A stretch of 64,000 nucleotides of DNA from an uncultured Pelagibacteraceae bacterium (GTDB taxonomy: Bacteria; Pseudomonadota; Alphaproteobacteria; Pelagibacterales; Pelagibacteraceae), in contig CACAIK010000002.1 of assembly GCA_902532525.1 (NCBI GenBank), positions 62,001 to 126,000 on the forward strand. The letters are read 5' to 3'. The stretch's first letter is position 1, and each line of letters opens with the position of its first letter. The notes beneath the pieces are model-generated. The model saw only the letters and a program-made list of their open reading frames with translations. It was not told the origin of the DNA and ran no database searches. The translations under genes and the position numbers were made by a program. Positions 9,183 to 18,852 of this stretch are shown here, in pieces.

Positions 9183-10094
9183 ATGTTATCTGATAAATCT
9201 ACAGTTTGCCCTGTTAATCTACTTAATATAGCACATCAAAAAAGGGGTGTGAAAGCAGCCATTGTAAATGCAGGCAAAAAATTACCAATGATGTCGGTAA
9301 TGGATGCTGTCTCTGAAAAATTGATCTCCCCAATATTAATAGGTGATAAACAAAAAATACAAGAATGCGCAGATGAGCTTAAATTTGATATATCAAATTT
9401 TGAAATAATTAATGAGCCAGTTGAAAATAATACAGCAGGTATTGCAACAAAACTTGCATCGGAAGATAAAGTAAAAATTATTGTAAAAGGGCATATTCAT
9501 ACTGATATATTGATGAAAGAAGTTCTTAAAAGAGAATATAAATTAATTGGAAAAACAAGACTAAGTCATATTTGGCATATGACATTACAAAAAGATGATA
9601 AACCATTAATCATAACCGATGGAGCATTGAATGTTTCTCCTAACTTAAAAACTAAAATGCATATTTTAAGAAATGTTATAGATTTTAGTCATAGAATTAA
9701 TATTCCGAGACCAAAGATTTCCGTTCTTTCAGCAACAGAGGAAGTTATTGATAGTGTACAGAGTTCGGTTGAAGCTAAAGAATTGACTGAATTAGCAAGT
9801 AAAGAAAATTTTAATGCTGATATATTTGGACCCTTAGCATTTGACAATAGTATTTCAAAAAAATCTGCTTCTATTAAGGGAATTGAGAATATAGTTGCTG
9901 GAGAAGCTGATGTATTATTAGTTCCAAATGTCGAAACTGGAAATGCGCTTGTAAAAATGATGATTTATTTTATGGGAGCATGTGCAGCAGGCGTAGTTGT
10001 TGGAGGTAAAGTACCTGTTGTTATAACAAGTAGATCAGATGATGCGACAGCAAGACTTGCTTCTATAGCTGCAGCTGTTGTTGCTTTAGATTAA
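9183..10094 (+). CDS. Phosphate acetyl/butyryltransferase family protein
   Basis: VKGHIHTDILMKEVL, ITDGALNVSP, LVPNVETGNALVKMM: PTA_PTB family pattern. Confidence 0.85.
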   Translation: MLSDKSTVCPVNLLNIAHQKRGVKAAIVNAGKKLPMMSVMDAVSEKLISPILIGDKQKIQECADELKFDISNFEIINEPVENNTAGIATKLASEDKVKIIVKGHIHTDILMKEVLKREYKLIGKTRLSHIWHMTLQKDDKPLIITDGALNVSPNLKTKMHILRNVIDFSHRINIPRPKISVLSATEEVIDSVQSSVEAKELTELASKENFNADIFGPLAFDNSISKKSASIKGIENIVAGEADVLLVPNVETGNALVKMMIYFMGACAAGVVVGGKVPVVITSRSDDATARLASIAAAVVALD

Positions 10095-10153
10095 ACTTCT
10101 GTTGAATAAATATCTTTTATAATTTAAACATTTATAAAATTAGAGGAAAGACA

Positions 10154-11440
10154 ATGGCAATTAATTATATAAAAAAAGCTGAAAAAACTGCATTTACAGG
10201 TGAAGATGAAACAAGAACTAAAGTAAGTTCTATTTTAAAAGATTTAGAAAAAACAAAAGACCAAGGGGTTAAAGATATTTTAAAAAAATTTGATAATTAT
10301 GAAGGTGATATAATTGTTAGCAAAGAAAAAATTGAAGAAATAAATAAAACCTTAGATCAAAAGATTAAAGACGATATTCAGTTTTCTCATGAAAGAGTTA
10401 GGAAGTTTGCAGAACACCAGCTTGAAAATCTTGGAAAAGACTCAGAAATTGAATTATCACCTGGTTTAATAGCAGGACAAAAATTAATACCTGTAAATAC
10501 TGTTGGGTGTTATGTGCCAGGTGGAAGATATAACAATATCGCCTCTGCTATAATGAGTGTCACAACTGCAAAAGTTGCAGGAGTAAAGAATGTAATTGCA
10601 ACAAGTCCACCAAAAGATTCAAATGGTGCAAACCCAATTATAATTTATACAGCTAACCTTTGTGGTGCAGATGTAATTATGAACATTGGCGGTATAGGAG
10701 CAATTGGTGCACTAGCTTATGGTTGCTTTGGTAATCCTGAAGTAGATATGATTGTTGGACCTGGAAATAAATTTGTAGCAGAGTCTAAAAGAATTTTATT
10801 TGGAAAAGTTGGAATTGATTTGTTTGCAGGACCAACCGAAATAGGCATTATTGCAGATCATACAGCTGATAAAGAAATAATTGCTTATGATTTAGTTGGA
10901 CAGGCTGAACATGGTCCTGACTCTCCAGCTTGGCTTTACACTACTGATAAATCTTTATGTGATTATGTTATGAAAAGAGTTCCAGAAATTATTCAAGAAC
11001 TACCTGAACATAACAGAAATAATGCTGATGCTGCATGGAGAGATTATGGAGAAGTAATTATGTGTGATACCAAAGAAGAAATGATGAAAGTGAGTGATGA
11101 ATATGCACCTGAACATTTGGAGGTTCAAGCTGAAAACTTAGACTGGTATTTAAAAAATCTTAAAAATTATGGTTCTTTATTTTTAGGTGAAGAAACAACA
11201 GTTGCATATGGAGATAAATGCTCTGGACCAAATCATATTCTACCAACAAAAGGTGCAGGAAAATATACTGGAGGCTTATACGTTGGAAAATTTATAAAAA
11301 CAGTCACTTACCAAAAGATGAATAAAGAATCTAACAAAGAAGTTGGTGCTGCAGCTGCTAGAATTTCTAGATATGAAGGTATGGAAGCTCATGCTAGAAC
11401 TGGTGATGTAAGACTTCGAAAATATGGTTTTTCAAATTAG
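10154..11440 (+). CDS. Histidinol dehydrogenase family protein; possible sulfopropanediol 3-dehydrogenase (HpsN-like)
   Basis: GCYVPGGRYNNIASAIM, GQAEHGPDS, DKCSGPNHILPTKGAGKYTGGL: HisD fold with metal ligands retained; sulfonate-gene context rather than his operon. Confidence 0.8.
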   Translation: MAINYIKKAEKTAFTGEDETRTKVSSILKDLEKTKDQGVKDILKKFDNYEGDIIVSKEKIEEINKTLDQKIKDDIQFSHERVRKFAEHQLENLGKDSEIELSPGLIAGQKLIPVNTVGCYVPGGRYNNIASAIMSVTTAKVAGVKNVIATSPPKDSNGANPIIIYTANLCGADVIMNIGGIGAIGALAYGCFGNPEVDMIVGPGNKFVAESKRILFGKVGIDLFAGPTEIGIIADHTADKEIIAYDLVGQAEHGPDSPAWLYTTDKSLCDYVMKRVPEIIQELPEHNRNNADAAWRDYGEVIMCDTKEEMMKVSDEYAPEHLEVQAENLDWYLKNLKNYGSLFLGEETTVAYGDKCSGPNHILPTKGAGKYTGGLYVGKFIKTVTYQKMNKESNKEVGAAAARISRYEGMEAHARTGDVRLRKYGFSN

Positions 11441-11453
11441 AGAACTTTGGTTT

Positions 11454-12530
11454 TCAAGATTTAAAAATATCAATTCCAATCTGACTTAATATATGCGCTA
11501 GATCTATCGGTACCCAATTTTCTCTGATTTTTCCCTCATCATGATGATAAAAATCCATAACTCTCATAGTTACTTTATTTTTATTTGAATTATATCCTAG
11601 CCAATCATTTGAATCATACACTGCTTGTATACTGTGCCATCCAGCAGTAAGTGAAAATTTACCATCTCCTAATTCACAATAATGTCCTAATTCCCAGTAA
11701 TTTCTTTCTTTAAATGTTTTTCTAAAAGGAAGTTGATGATGATCAATGAAACCTTCCAAAGAGCGTGCTGTTCCTATACCGCTAGGTCCATACCAAATCA
11801 TTTTTTCATGCCAAAAATCTTTTTGTGGGTGATTAATAAGTTTTTCTTTTAAATCAGAGTCAGATGATGCTTCTAATTCTGGTTTAATATTTAAACTTCT
11901 TTGCATAGTAAGAGATTGATCTAGAGTGGCTTTTGAAACTTCTAAATTGTTTTCGTAAAAATTTACACCATCTGTATTTATTGGTGTCATCCAAATGCCC
12001 TCATACCCTCTTGAAGGATTTACTGGAAACTTCCCTACTTGATTTAGAAAATTTATTGTGTCGATTAAAATGTGACTTTCAATAATTTTATCGTTTTTTA
12101 ATTCGTGTATCTCACAGCATCTTAAATTTACCATTTTAAAATTTGGCTCTACATTTAGCCATTTCTTTTTAAAAATTCCTGATAAGGTAGATATTGTTCC
12201 AACTTGAAATTTATCTCTAAAGGCTCCGCCTATAACGAGTTGTTCTCTTCTCTCTAAATCAGGAAACGCATCAAAAAGTGGGGTCCAAAATTTATCCCTA
12301 AAATTAGACAAACCTTTAAATTCATTTAATGGAAAAAAACATTTAATGTTTACATCTTCGCTAAAATATTTGCTTAAATTTTCTTCTATTTTAGATGGTC
12401 CAATCTTGTAAATATTGTTCAAATAATTTCTAACTATTTGTTTATTTTGTTTATTTTCTTCAGCTGTGATTTTTAATTCTTGAAAATTATTTTGATTTTT
12501 AAGTCCTGTATCAAATTGTTCTATTTGCAT
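11454..12530 (-). CDS. Two-domain SnoaL/NTF2-like (ester cyclase-like) protein
   Basis: Two SnoaL-like halves (NIKCFFPLNEFKGLSNFRDKFWTPLFDAFPDLERREQ... and MIWYGPSGIGTARSLEGFIDHHQLPFRKTF...). ORF extends to 12590 but MQIEQFD at 12530 is the more plausible start. Confidence 0.7.
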   Translation of the reverse strand: MQIEQFDTGLKNQNNFQELKITAEENKQNKQIVRNYLNNIYKIGPSKIEENLSKYFSEDVNIKCFFPLNEFKGLSNFRDKFWTPLFDAFPDLERREQLVIGGAFRDKFQVGTISTLSGIFKKKWLNVEPNFKMVNLRCCEIHELKNDKIIESHILIDTINFLNQVGKFPVNPSRGYEGIWMTPINTDGVNFYENNLEVSKATLDQSLTMQRSLNIKPELEASSDSDLKEKLINHPQKDFWHEKMIWYGPSGIGTARSLEGFIDHHQLPFRKTFKERNYWELGHYCELGDGKFSLTAGWHSIQAVYDSNDWLGYNSNKNKVTMRVMDFYHHDEGKIRENWVPIDLAHILSQIGIDIFKS

Positions 12531-12542
12531 AAATTGCAATTT
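12531..12542. promoter_or_regulatory. 12-bp perfect palindrome AAATTGCAATTT between divergent genes
   Basis: Read directly; occupies half of the 23-bp gap between the divergent starts at 12530 and 12554. Confidence 0.35.
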
Positions 12543-12553
12543 ATATTTAAATA

Positions 12554-13510
12554 ATGATAAATAACAAGAATATGATTGATAGATTAGCAAAATTTAATGA
12601 GCTCGTTCCGAGTAGCCTTCCTTTTGTAGAGGGTAGATTAGAAGGTCATAAAGAAAGAAAAAATTATACAATTATTGGACGTGGTGTCGCTGAAGACACC
12701 AAACAACTAATAAAAATACAGTCTTTACATGGGTATAATTTAGGAGCAGTGAGTGCTATGCCAAAAAATGGATCTGGTCTTCACAGTCATACTACGGCTG
12801 AAGTATTTGTAATTTACTCAGGTAAATGGAGATTTTATTGGGGTGCTGATGGAAAACAAGAAACAATATTAGAAGCAGGCGACATAATTTCAATGCCTAC
12901 AAATATGTTCAGAGCATTTGAAAATGTTGGAGATAAAGAAAGTTTGATGTTTGTTGTATTAGGTGGAGATGATCCTGGTATAATAACATGGATTCCAGAA
13001 ATTTTAAAAAAGGCAAAAGAGACCGGTATGGCATTGCTTGATGATAATTCGTTAATAGATTTAAAAAAGGTTGAAGTGCCTAACGGTAGAAAGATGATAG
13101 AGCCTATCACTCAAGATGAATTAGAAAGATTTGATAATTATTTGCCAGAAGAATTAGAAAAAAATATTTATAGAAATAAACAAAACAATATTAGCGATGA
13201 AGTTAATGGTATTAAATTATATCAAGTATTAGGAAACAAATTTAATAAAAAAACTTATGAACCTTCAATCAAACAAGATACTGGATTTAATTTAACAACA
13301 TTAAATTCTATATCTGGTGAAATTAAAGGTATTGAATGTATAAAGCCTACCGTTCTTTTTGCTCAAGAAGGTAATTGGAAAATAGTAATAAGAAACTCAA
13401 ATATAAAGTTAGAAAAAGGAGACACTTTTTCAGTTCCTTTGAGTAGCAAAATAGATATCTCGTGTAATAATTCAGAAAATAGTATTTTAAATTTTGTTAG
13501 TCAGATCTAA
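12554..13510 (+). CDS. Bicupin protein
   Basis: GSGLHSHTTAEVFVIYSGKWRFYWGADGKQETILEAGDIISMP cupin motifs plus a degenerate second cupin. Start may be 12572 (MIDRLAKF). Confidence 0.75.
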   Translation: MINNKNMIDRLAKFNELVPSSLPFVEGRLEGHKERKNYTIIGRGVAEDTKQLIKIQSLHGYNLGAVSAMPKNGSGLHSHTTAEVFVIYSGKWRFYWGADGKQETILEAGDIISMPTNMFRAFENVGDKESLMFVVLGGDDPGIITWIPEILKKAKETGMALLDDNSLIDLKKVEVPNGRKMIEPITQDELERFDNYLPEELEKNIYRNKQNNISDEVNGIKLYQVLGNKFNKKTYEPSIKQDTGFNLTTLNSISGEIKGIECIKPTVLFAQEGNWKIVIRNSNIKLEKGDTFSVPLSSKIDISCNNSENSILNFVSQI

Positions 13511-14469
13511 TGAAAGGATTTGATAGTAATTATAAAAATTTAACTGATTACATTTTAAAAATTACTAAACAAATTTGGGAAGGGAAAGATGTCGAGTCGA
13601 TATCTAAATATTATTCAGAGAATATACCTGTAAGATCACCCTTTGGGATAACCTATGGTTTTAAACCTGTTATTGATGCAACTTATAAAACTTTAGACGA
13701 ATTTCCAGACAGACAATTATTAGGTGAGGATGTAATTTGGAGTGGAAATGACGATGAAGGATATCATTCATCTCACAGAATTCTGAGCAAAGCTACACAT
13801 TTAAATGACGGGTATTATGGAAAAAAAACAGGAAACAAAATTGTTTATAGAGTTATAGCTGACTGTGCATGTAAAAATAATCAGGTTTATGATGAGTGGA
13901 TTGTGAGAGATCAAGGTGCAATGGTTCGACAGCTAGGTTATACACCTGAGCAATTTGCAAGGCATTTAATTGATAAAGAAGGTGGGGTATCTAAAGCTAT
14001 CAAAGTTTTTAATAGATCTTCTGATAAAAAGTCAGATTATACTCCAGTAAAAGTAAATGAAGTTTCATCAGGTTATATATATTCCAATATTTTAAAGAAA
14101 ATATTTAATAATGATTATGATTTTGAAGATTATGATAGAGCAGCCAGTCTATTTTGGCCAAGTAATAAAGTTGGAAATGGCAGTGAAGATATAATTAAAT
14201 ATTGGAGCTCTTTAAAAAATATATTTTCTGAAATAAAGTTTACAATCGAACATGTTGCATCATTGGATGAAAAAAATAACAATCAAAAAGCTACAATCAG
14301 ATGGTTTTTAAGTGGTAAGCACTCTAAAGACAGTGAAGAATTTGGGAAAAAGACTGACAAAGATTTATTTATAATGGGTATAAATCATGCAGAATTAAGA
14401 GATTATAAAATAATAAGAGAATGGGTATTGTTTGATGAAGTGGCTATTTGGAAACAAATATTAATGTAA
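13510..14469 (+). CDS. Two-domain SnoaL/NTF2-like protein
   Basis: IWEGKDVESISKYYSENIPVRSPFGITYGFKPVIDATYKTLDEFPDRQLLGEDVIW plus a second SnoaL-like half; abuts the bicupin gene. Confidence 0.7.
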   Translation: MKGFDSNYKNLTDYILKITKQIWEGKDVESISKYYSENIPVRSPFGITYGFKPVIDATYKTLDEFPDRQLLGEDVIWSGNDDEGYHSSHRILSKATHLNDGYYGKKTGNKIVYRVIADCACKNNQVYDEWIVRDQGAMVRQLGYTPEQFARHLIDKEGGVSKAIKVFNRSSDKKSDYTPVKVNEVSSGYIYSNILKKIFNNDYDFEDYDRAASLFWPSNKVGNGSEDIIKYWSSLKNIFSEIKFTIEHVASLDEKNNNQKATIRWFLSGKHSKDSEEFGKKTDKDLFIMGINHAELRDYKIIREWVLFDEVAIWKQILM

Positions 14470-14474
14470 AAACA

Positions 14475-15602
14475 ATGGATAAAATTAAAACCACACATGT
14501 TGGAAGTCTGCCAAGATCAAAAAAGTTATCTGAAATACTTTTTAAAAAAGATAAAAATGAATTATTTGATCAAGGAGAACTTGATGAGATTATTGAAGAA
14601 GATGTAAACAAAATTGTAAAAAAACAAATTGATATCGGGATTGATATTATAAGTGATGGTGAAATGTCAAAAATAAGTTATGCTACCTACGTCAAGGATC
14701 GATTACATGGCTTTAGTGGCGAAAGTGAGAGAAGAGCTCCTAAAGACTTAGATGATTTTCCATCATATAAAGAAAAAATTGCAAAATCAGGAGGTACACC
14801 TACTTATACAAGACCATGTTGTACTGCTGATTTAAAAATTAAAGATACTAAGTCTCTAACTAAAGATATCAGTAATTTAAAATCTGCATTAAAAAAAAAT
14901 AATCATTCTCAAGGATTTATTAACTCTGCATCACCAGGAGTAATTTCAAATTTCCTTCCAAACAAATTTTATAAAAATGACGATGATTATTTGGTGGCAT
15001 TATCAAAAATGATGAAAACTGAATATGATGAAATAACAAATAATGATTTATTATTGCAAATTGATTGTCCAGATCTTGCGCTTGCAAGACATATGACTTT
15101 TAAAAATGTATCAGATGAAGAATTTTTAGTAAGAGCTGAAAAACAAATCGAATGTCTTAATGAAGCAATCAAAGATATCGATGCCTCTAAGTTGAGAATG
15201 CATATCTGCTGGGGAAATTATGAAGGACCACATATTCACGATATTGGATTAGAAAAAATATTACCTATTGCTTTAAAAGCAAATATCCAAACTTATTTAA
15301 TTGAATCCTCGAACCCAAGACATGCTCATGAATGGCAGGTTTTTGAAAATATAAAACTTCCTAATGATAAAGTAATAGTTCCTGGTGTAATAGACTCAAC
15401 CTCAAACTTTATAGAGCATGAAGAATTAGTAAAAAATAGAATAATTCAGTATTCAAAAGTAATTGATAAAAATCAACTAATGGCTGGAAGTGATTGTGGA
15501 TTTAGTACTTTTGCTGGCTTTGGAAATGTGGATGAAAATATTGTTTACAAAAAATTTGAATCTTTGGTCGCAGGTGCAGAGCTTGCGTCAAATGCGATTT
15601 AA
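14475..15602 (+). CDS. Cobalamin-independent methionine synthase (MetE C-terminal domain)-like zinc protein
   Basis: THVGSLPRS start, MHICWG (HxC), LIESS (E), AGSDCGF (C): MetE zinc site retained; no MetE N-terminal domain. The ORF start at 14448 overlaps the upstream gene, MDKIKTTHVG at 14475 preferred. Confidence 0.8.
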   Translation: MDKIKTTHVGSLPRSKKLSEILFKKDKNELFDQGELDEIIEEDVNKIVKKQIDIGIDIISDGEMSKISYATYVKDRLHGFSGESERRAPKDLDDFPSYKEKIAKSGGTPTYTRPCCTADLKIKDTKSLTKDISNLKSALKKNNHSQGFINSASPGVISNFLPNKFYKNDDDYLVALSKMMKTEYDEITNNDLLLQIDCPDLALARHMTFKNVSDEEFLVRAEKQIECLNEAIKDIDASKLRMHICWGNYEGPHIHDIGLEKILPIALKANIQTYLIESSNPRHAHEWQVFENIKLPNDKVIVPGVIDSTSNFIEHEELVKNRIIQYSKVIDKNQLMAGSDCGFSTFAGFGNVDENIVYKKFESLVAGAELASNAI

Positions 15603-15675
15603 AAACTACTTTTAAATTCCCTAAGGAATATATATCCTTTCATACATAAATTTAAATTTAATGAGGGAAACAAAT

Positions 15676-16896
15676 ATGAAAAAAATATTAATATCTTTAT
15701 TGTTTCTTCTTTTTGGAACTTCTGCTTACGCAGATTGTAACATTAAGAGTGGATCAATAAATATTTTAGCTAATGATTTTCCAGCTTTAAGAACTTTCGT
15801 GGAAACTGCTAAAGGATGTAAAGGAAGTGCGGATTTTAAAGTCACACACTCATCTGAGCACAATAAAATTGCTGTGCCAGCTCTAACTGCAAATCCATCA
15901 GAGTTTTCTGCAAGAATTGCAGCAAATAGCTCTATAGTTCCTTTGATGAACCAAGACTTAATTAGACCACTTGATGATCTTGTTAAGAAATATGGAAAAG
16001 GAATACAAGACTCTCAATTGATAACAATTGATGGAAAAATAATGGCAGTTGCTTTTATGGCAAACACTCAGCACTTATATTACAGAGAAGATGTTTTAAA
16101 AGAATTGGGTATAGCTGTTCCTAAAACATATGAGGAAGTAGTTGCGGCATCAGAAAAAATAAGAGCATCTGGTAAAATGCAATATCCTTACGCAGCAGCA
16201 TACAAAGCTGGTTGGAATTTAGCAGAAGAATTCGTTAACATGTACATTGGACATGGAGGAGAATTCTTTAAAGCAGGAACTGCTCAGCCAAGCATTAACA
16301 ATGCAAAAGGTGTAGCAACATTAAATATGCTAAAAAAATTAGCAGGTTTAAGTAACCCAGATTATTTAACTCACGATAGTGAAGCTATTAAAGTTGAATG
16401 GGAATCTGGAAATGTTGCATTAATGACTCTTTGGGCATCAAGATCAGGAACATTGCTTGATGATGATGGTGATGCAAAAATTACAGCAGCAACTAAATTA
16501 ACTGGACCAGCAACAGTTGCTGGAGGAAACATACCAGCAGCGACTTTATGGTGGGACGGTTTCACATTAGCAAAAAATAGATCTGACGCTGATGCTGAAG
16601 CAACATTTAGAGCTTTGGCACACGCAGCTGCTAACAAAAAGATGGTTGCAGATGCAGCGGATCAAGCTGTTTGGTTAATTGAAGGTTTCAAGCCTGGACC
16701 AAAATCAATTGGAGTTATCGAAGCTGTTAAAATGAAAGCTAAACCATATCCAATGTTACCACAAATGGGTTTAATGCATGGTGCATTAGGAAGTGAGATT
16801 GTTGAATTTTTACAAGGTAAAGAGTCAGCAGAACAAGCTTTAAAAGATGTGGAAGCAGCTTACATGAGTAAAGCAAAAGAACAAGGCTTTCTATAA
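15676..16896 (+). CDS. ABC sugar-type substrate-binding protein (family 1)
   Basis: Signal peptide MKKILISLLFLLFGTSAYA; MANTQHLYYREDVLKELGIAVPKTYEEVVAASEKI. ATG at 15676 preferred over 15661 (GAGGG SD). Confidence 0.82.
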   Translation: MKKILISLLFLLFGTSAYADCNIKSGSINILANDFPALRTFVETAKGCKGSADFKVTHSSEHNKIAVPALTANPSEFSARIAANSSIVPLMNQDLIRPLDDLVKKYGKGIQDSQLITIDGKIMAVAFMANTQHLYYREDVLKELGIAVPKTYEEVVAASEKIRASGKMQYPYAAAYKAGWNLAEEFVNMYIGHGGEFFKAGTAQPSINNAKGVATLNMLKKLAGLSNPDYLTHDSEAIKVEWESGNVALMTLWASRSGTLLDDDGDAKITAATKLTGPATVAGGNIPAATLWWDGFTLAKNRSDADAEATFRALAHAAANKKMVADAADQAVWLIEGFKPGPKSIGVIEAVKMKAKPYPMLPQMGLMHGALGSEIVEFLQGKESAEQALKDVEAAYMSKAKEQGFL

Positions 16897-16910
16897 TCAA
16901 TAAATTTTAG

Positions 16911-16930
16911 GTGGGGATGAAAATCCCCAC
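16911..16930 (+). other. Perfect stem-loop GTGGGGAT-GAAA-ATCCCCAC between SBP and permease genes
   Basis: 8-bp GC-rich stem with GAAA (GNRA) loop; no clear T-tract. Confidence 0.8.
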
Positions 16931-16941
16931 TTATTACATTA

Positions 16942-17970
16942 ATGCCTAACAAAACTTTTTTTTGGTTTTTCTTGCCAACTGGATTGGCAATGATTTTATT
17001 TATAGGTCTTCCTATTATTTCAACAGGTATACAATCATTTTATGCGCAGCACGACCAAGTTGTTAAGGAAGTAAAAAAATGTGATCCTTTTGGGTGTACA
17101 GTTTCAATAGTTGTTGACCAAGAAAAAACCTCTAAAATTCGAGAAGAAAAACCTTTAGGAAAATTCAATGGGTTTGGGACTTATGTAGATAGAAATCATC
17201 TTGCAATAGAAGAAATTGGAAAATTTTGGAGTGAAACAAATAGTTTTGGGGAATTTGTAGATCAAGTTACCAACCTACCCTTTTACAAGGCTCTAATTTT
17301 TACTTTAACTTATTGCTTGTTTGTAACACCTAACGTTTTACTTTTGGGCTTTATAATTGCTTTAAGTCTTAATGCAGTAACTAGAAGAATTAGAGGACCA
17401 TTAATATTTGGAACCATATTGCCGATGATTGTTACTCCATTGGTAGGTTCTTTAGTTTTATTTTGGATGATAGATGCAGAAGGAATTATTGGCGCGAATT
17501 TGCAAATGTTAATGGATGACCCTTATTTATCGTTAAAATCCTCAAAAACTCTTACTTGGATAACTATAATAATTTATGGAATTTGGCACCATTCACCATT
17601 TGCTTTTGTAGTATTTTATGCAGCTTTACAAACTGTTCCCCAAGAACCTGTTGAAGCAGCTATTATTGATGGAGCATCAAGATGGCAGAGAGTAAGACAT
17701 ATTGTTTTGCCTCATATTTATCCTGTAGTTACATTTGTTGCTCTCATATCCTTGATGGATAATTTTAGAGTTTTTGAGCCTATAATTGGTTTTAGTGCTG
17801 AAGGAAGTGCTCAATCTTTATCATGGTTAATTTATGATAACCTCGTTAATGAGGAAGTAATATTATTTGGTTCGGCTGCAGCCACCTCAATGATGACGAT
17901 TGTTGGGATAGCCATACTTTTAGCACCAGTTTTAATAAGAACATGGAAGGAATTTAGGACAGCGAGATAA
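16942..17970 (+). CDS. ABC sugar transporter permease (MalF-like)
   Basis: EAA loop EAAIIDGASRWQRVRHIVLPHIYP. Confidence 0.82.
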   Translation: MPNKTFFWFFLPTGLAMILFIGLPIISTGIQSFYAQHDQVVKEVKKCDPFGCTVSIVVDQEKTSKIREEKPLGKFNGFGTYVDRNHLAIEEIGKFWSETNSFGEFVDQVTNLPFYKALIFTLTYCLFVTPNVLLLGFIIALSLNAVTRRIRGPLIFGTILPMIVTPLVGSLVLFWMIDAEGIIGANLQMLMDDPYLSLKSSKTLTWITIIIYGIWHHSPFAFVVFYAALQTVPQEPVEAAIIDGASRWQRVRHIVLPHIYPVVTFVALISLMDNFRVFEPIIGFSAEGSAQSLSWLIYDNLVNEEVILFGSAAATSMMTIVGIAILLAPVLIRTWKEFRTAR

Positions 17971-18852
17971 ATGGAATACGGACTTGATAAAAGATCAAAT
18001 GCTTTAAAAATTTTTAATACAACCTTTATAATAGTTTGGCTTTTGGTTGCATGCTTTCCTTTTATTTGGACTTTCTGGGGGTCATTTAAAGTAAGAGCTG
18101 ACTTTTTTTCAAGAGCTGACTGGTGGTATGCTATCACAGCATTCAATACATTGTTAGAAACTGGAGGAAAGTTTACAACAGATGCTTATAGTCAAGCTTG
18201 GACTGAAGGAGAGTTTTGGAAGGCATCTAGGAATACAGTTATAGTTACATTTTTTGTTGTAACCATTTCTCTGTTCCTCGGGACCTTGGGAGCTTATGCT
18301 TTATCTAGATCTACAAGAAATTATGCATTTTGGATTTTAATTGCAGCATTAATTTTTAGAGCAATGCCACACATTACTCTAGTCTCTGGTTATTTATTTC
18401 CCTTTTTTCAATTACAAATTTGGGGAATACTACCTACGACCATAGTTGTTCTTGTAGCAATAAATCAACCATTTACTTTGTGGTTATTGTATTCATTTTT
18501 TAAAACTGTTCCTAAAGAACTTGATGAAAGTGCTTTAATTGATGGCTGTTCTTATTTTCAAGCATTTAGACATATCATTATGCCAGTTATGTGGCCTGGA
18601 GTAATAACAGCTGGATTATTTAGTTTAATGCTTGCGTATAACGATTTTACAGTGACTGCTCTTTTATTGAATCAGGAAAATCATACTATGGTTCCTAAAA
18701 TACAAAGTTATCTTGGAACAAATCAACATGAAGGTAATTTGATGTGGGCTGTTTCTGCAGTTGTTTCGGCTACCGCTCCTTTATTTATGTTAGTTATGTT
18801 TTTCCAAAGACAAGTAATCAGTGGATTAACAGCTGGTGCTGTGAAGGGATAA
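17971..18852 (+). CDS. ABC sugar transporter permease (MalG-like)
   Basis: EAA loop DESALIDGCSYFQAFRHIIMPVMWPGV. Confidence 0.85.
   Translation: MEYGLDKRSNALKIFNTTFIIVWLLVACFPFIWTFWGSFKVRADFFSRADWWYAITAFNTLLETGGKFTTDAYSQAWTEGEFWKASRNTVIVTFFVVTISLFLGTLGAYALSRSTRNYAFWILIAALIFRAMPHITLVSGYLFPFFQLQIWGILPTTIVVLVAINQPFTLWLLYSFFKTVPKELDESALIDGCSYFQAFRHIIMPVMWPGVITAGLFSLMLAYNDFTVTALLLNQENHTMVPKIQSYLGTNQHEGNLMWAVSAVVSATAPLFMLVMFFQRQVISGLTAGAVKG

Noticed and set aside
10100-10150. TTTTATAA...TTATAAAA stem between the phosphotransacetylase and HisD-like genes
   Set aside because: Pure AT stem with low expected stability; expected by chance in this composition.
10154-11440. Calling this hisD of histidine biosynthesis
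   Set aside because: No other his genes adjoin it and the neighbourhood is sulfonate-like; a HisD role cannot be excluded, so no symbol was assigned.
14475-15602. MetE-like gene as ordinary methionine synthase
   Set aside because: Only the C-terminal zinc domain is present and there are no methionine genes nearby; kept as an open question rather than called metE.
15603-15675. Mutually exclusive hairpins ATTCC-CTAA-GGAAT and AAGGA...TCCTT before the sugar SBP gene
   Set aside because: Both stems are 5 bp and AT-rich; too weak to claim a regulatory switch without covariation.
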